Shown here one piece after another: positions 61,731 through 64,000 of a DNA stretch of 64,000 bases. Position numbers and translations under genes: made by a program. Every line of letters begins with the position of its first letter. Position 1 is the stretch's first letter. The notes beneath the pieces are model-generated. The model was not told where the DNA came from. It worked only from the letters and a program-made list of their open reading frames with translations, and did not search any database. The stretch is from Bradyrhizobium betae (GTDB lineage: Bacteria; Pseudomonadota; Alphaproteobacteria; Rhizobiales; Xanthobacteraceae). The DNA lies in contig NZ_CP044543.1 in assembly GCF_008932115.1 (NCBI RefSeq), positions 5,586,501-5,650,500 on the forward strand. The letters are read 5' to 3'.

Positions 61731-63614
61731 ATGTCGATCAGCAGCATCAACTACTCTTCGTCGGTTCTCGGCTCGCAGATCCGCAACATCAACCAGCAGC
61801 TCACCGACCTGTCGACGCAGCTCTCGACCGGCAAGCTGTCGCAGAACTATTCCGGCATGGGCACCAACGAGGGCTTTGCGATCGCCGGGCGCTCGCAGAT
61901 CTCCAACATCGCCGCCTATACCGACACGATCACCAACGTCAACGTCAACATCAACCTCGCCAACACGGCGCTGCAGTCGCTGACGACGATCCGCAACACG
62001 GTGCAGACCGGGTCCGCCACCACCGCGCAGGATCTCAACGTCAACGGACAGACGGTCGCGCAGAACACCGCCGCGGCGCAGTTCGGCTCGATGGTCGGCG
62101 TCCTCAACACCCAGTCGGGCAATCGCTATCTGTTCTCCGGGACGGCGTTCAACACGCAGTCGGTCGCCAATGCCGGCGACATCATCAACGGCACCACGAC
62201 GCAGGCGGGCCTGAAGACCGTGATGGCGGAGCGTCAGGCCGCCGACCTCGGCGCCAACGGCATGGGCCGGTTGGTGCAGACGCAGCCGACGCCGAGCTCT
62301 GTAAAGGTGTCCGAGGATGTCGCGGGATCTCCGTTCGGGCTCAAGATCGCGGCGGTCTCCTCGACCCTGACGGGGGCGACCGTGACCGGCCCGAGCGGCT
62401 CGCCGGTGTCGTTCTCGGTCGATCTCAACGGCGTCAACCCGAACAACGGCGACAAGCTGAGCGTCCAGTTCACGCTGCCGGACGGCTCGACCGAGCAGAT
62501 CGACATGACGGCATCGACGAAGATTCCGACGCCGCTCGGCAGCTTTGCGATCGACGCGAGCGTCCCGGTCAACCCGAACAACACCGCTGCGAACCTCAAC
62601 ACGGCGCTGAACACCGCAATCACCAAGCTCGCCAATACCTCGTTGGTGGCGGCATCCGCCGTCACTGCGGGCGACAATTTCTTCAACACCGCGAGCTCGG
62701 CGATCGGGGCGTCCGTCAACAACCAGGCGGCGACGCCTGCGCCGATCACGGGCGCGACGGCACTGTCCGGCGCGAGCCCATCGGACTCGATCTCGCCCGG
62801 CTTCGTCGCCGGCGACACCATCACCGTCAACGGGACCACGCTGTCCTTCGTCAATTCCGGCGCGACCGGCAACCAGCTCAATGTCGGGGACAGCATCCAG
62901 ACCCTGATGAGCAAGATCGACGCGATCACCGGCACCTCGAAGCCTTCCACCGTGCATGGCGGCTCGATCACGATCAACACCGACAATGCGGCAAGCCTGA
63001 GCATCACGACCTCGAACACCGCTGCGCTGGGGTCGCTCGGCTTCGGCTCGACGCCGGTCACCGCCACGCAACCGCCGCTGCGTGTCGGCTCGTCGCCGGC
63101 AAGCTCGGCGACGACGCTGGTCAACGGCTCGGCCAATACCGTGAAATGGTACACCGGCAATGACGGGCCCGGCTCGCCGCGCTCGACCGCGGTGGCGCGG
63201 GTCGACGATTCCATCACGGTGCAATATGGCGCGCAGGCCAACGAGGACGCGATCCGCAAGCAGATGCAGGCGGTCGCCGTGTTCGGGACGTTCTCGACCT
63301 CGCCGACCGGACAGTATGCCGGCGGCCAGGTCGCGGCGCTGAGCCTGCGCACGACCCAGGCGCTGACGAAGCAGCCCGGCGAGCAGCGCATCGAGGACAT
63401 CCAGACCGACATCGCAATGGCCCAGAACACGATGAAGGACGCCTCCACGCGTCAGACCCAGGCCAAGGCGCAGCTCCAGTCCATCATCGACCAGGCGGAG
63501 TCGGCTTCGCCGGACCAGGTCGCCAGCGAGATCCTGTCGCTGCAGAACGCGCTTCAGGCGTCCTACCAGGTTACCTCGAAGCTCGCGCAGCTGTCGCTCG
63601 TCAAATTCCTGTAA
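61731..63614 (+). CDS. flgL: Flagellar hook-associated protein 3 (FlgL) / flagellin-like
   Basis: A protein of 627 residues, roughly twice the usual FlgL length. N-terminal QIRNINQQLTDLSTQLSTGK and C-terminal AQLQSIIDQAESASPDQV, SEILSLQNALQASYQVTSKL match FlgL/flagellin ends. Extra mass comes from an inserted module (about residues 345-450) homologous to one in FlgE: PGFVAGDTITVNGTTLSFV and IQTLMSKIDAITG. Position after flgK supports FlgL rather than FliC. Confidence 0.88.
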   Translation: MSISSINYSSSVLGSQIRNINQQLTDLSTQLSTGKLSQNYSGMGTNEGFAIAGRSQISNIAAYTDTITNVNVNINLANTALQSLTTIRNTVQTGSATTAQDLNVNGQTVAQNTAAAQFGSMVGVLNTQSGNRYLFSGTAFNTQSVANAGDIINGTTTQAGLKTVMAERQAADLGANGMGRLVQTQPTPSSVKVSEDVAGSPFGLKIAAVSSTLTGATVTGPSGSPVSFSVDLNGVNPNNGDKLSVQFTLPDGSTEQIDMTASTKIPTPLGSFAIDASVPVNPNNTAANLNTALNTAITKLANTSLVAASAVTAGDNFFNTASSAIGASVNNQAATPAPITGATALSGASPSDSISPGFVAGDTITVNGTTLSFVNSGATGNQLNVGDSIQTLMSKIDAITGTSKPSTVHGGSITINTDNAASLSITTSNTAALGSLGFGSTPVTATQPPLRVGSSPASSATTLVNGSANTVKWYTGNDGPGSPRSTAVARVDDSITVQYGAQANEDAIRKQMQAVAVFGTFSTSPTGQYAGGQVAALSLRTTQALTKQPGEQRIEDIQTDIAMAQNTMKDASTRQTQAKAQLQSIIDQAESASPDQVASEILSLQNALQASYQVTSKLAQLSLVKFL

Positions 63615-63621
63615 GGCGGCA

Positions 63622-63637
63622 TTAAGGCGCCGTTAAC
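63622..63637 (+). promoter_or_regulatory. CtrA box TTAA-N7-TTAAC upstream of the glycosyltransferase-like gene
   Basis: TTAA (63622-63625), seven bases GGCGCCG, then TTAAC (63633-63637) is an exact match to the CtrA consensus. It lies 49 bp upstream of the ATG at 63686, suggesting cell-cycle control of a gene beside the flagellar operon. Confidence 0.6.
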
Positions 63638-63685
63638 CATGCCTCTTTACCTCTTGGTGAGGATTTGAGCGGGGCGGAGCCGTCA

Positions 63686-64000
63686 ATGTCGGACAAGATG
63701 CAGCTGGTGGTGGCCACGCCGTGCTTCGGCGGGCAGGTGTCGAGCATTTATGCGAGCTCGATCTTCGCGCTCCAGCGGGCCGTGCACGGCATGTCCAATC
63801 TCGAGCTCAAGGTGCTGTTGCGCGACGGTGACGCGCTGATCACGCGGGCGCGGGCCAATCTGGCCGCGATGTTCCTGGACGATCCCAAGGCGACGCACTT
63901 CCTGTTCATCGACGCCGACATCGGGTTCAAGCCCGAACAGGTGTTCCGGCTGATCGAAAGCGGCGCGGATGTCGTTGCCGGCTGCTATCCGATCAAGCGC
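63686..64000 (+). CDS. Glycosyltransferase-like protein, N-terminal part (cut by window edge)
   Basis: 105 codons are visible and the frame is open to the edge. The start is [20 protein letters not shown], then [18 protein letters not shown] and [20 protein letters not shown] with a DxD metal motif, then [10 protein letters not shown]. This is the GT-A-type pattern of family 2-like or Anp1-like transferases. The location right after flgL and a CtrA box hint at flagellin glycosylation or a polar glycan; that is inference. Confidence 0.65.
   Translation, partial: MSDKMQLVVATPCFGGQVSSIYASSIFALQRAVHGMSNLELKVLLRDGDALITRARANLAAMFLDDPKATHFLFIDADIGFKPEQVFRLIESGADVVAGCYPIKR

Overview
This window is high-GC alphaproteobacterial chromosome, most likely Bradyrhizobium or a close Bradyrhizobiaceae relative. 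The reasons are the gene families present (an MlaB-MlaE fusion, two-domain DUF1127/MocR layout, a giant GPR/RgsE-like polar growth protein, TTAA-N7-TTAA CtrA boxes), the codon bias, and several dispersed palindromic repeats that I associate from memory with bradyrhizobial genomes. The assignment is inference; no rRNA or tRNA is present to anchor it.

Layout. 1-5.8 kb: a truncated Zn-alcohol dehydrogenase, divergent from a molybdopterin oxidase large subunit that lacks its FeS and FAD partners nearby, then a class II cytochrome c, a methyltransferase, a CHRD protein and a dihaem cytochrome c. 6-9.7 kb: a compact accessory module with a nucleotidyltransferase-like protein converging on a PqqD-like / HprK-like kinase / GT2 operon. 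The PqqD-like protein carries an unusual C-terminal tail. 9.8-16.6 kb: AsnC-type ligand-binding protein, thiD, a LpxH-like phosphoesterase/GT4/threonine dehydratase run, a caspase-like protein and a FucU-like protein. 16.6-24.3 kb: small secreted proteins, an acidic Ala/Pro-rich protein, an MFS transporter, a dipeptide epimerase and the mlaE-mlaF-mlaD lipid-transport operon. 24.3-31.4 kb: a GIY-YIG pseudogene, the 1904-residue GPR/RgsE-like protein built on 22/44-residue repeats, and a divergent Hpt protein with a CtrA-type box between them.

31.5-38 kb: 2Fe-2S ferredoxin, thioesterase, ferredoxin-NADP reductase, a DUF2147 protein, an IS110/IS1111-type element and small envelope proteins. 38.2-46.2 kb: a complete glucarate/galactarate catabolic cluster on the minus strand (MFS importer, LysR regulator, KdgD, GudD, 2-oxoglutarate semialdehyde dehydrogenase, GarD) that would deliver hexarates to 2-oxoglutarate. 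46.3-52.8 kb: SGNH hydrolase, UPF0104 membrane protein, a DUF892 remnant, two small membrane proteins, a MocR-type regulator divergent from a DUF1127 protein. 52.85-54.0 kb is almost gene-free and made of dispersed repeats, including a roughly 600-bp structured element. 54.0-57.3 kb: universal stress protein, a frameshifted SixA phosphatase, an FAD oxidoreductase and MsrB. 57.5-64 kb: flgE-flgK-flgL behind a sigma-54 promoter, then a CtrA-box-preceded glycosyltransferase-like gene that runs off the end.

Most promising for a second look: the PqqD-tail/HprK/GT2 module, the structured 600-bp repeat, the CtrA boxes at the polar-growth and flagellar loci, the shared module in FlgE and FlgL, and three small broken genes (GIY-YIG nonsense, SixA frameshift, DUF892 fragment).
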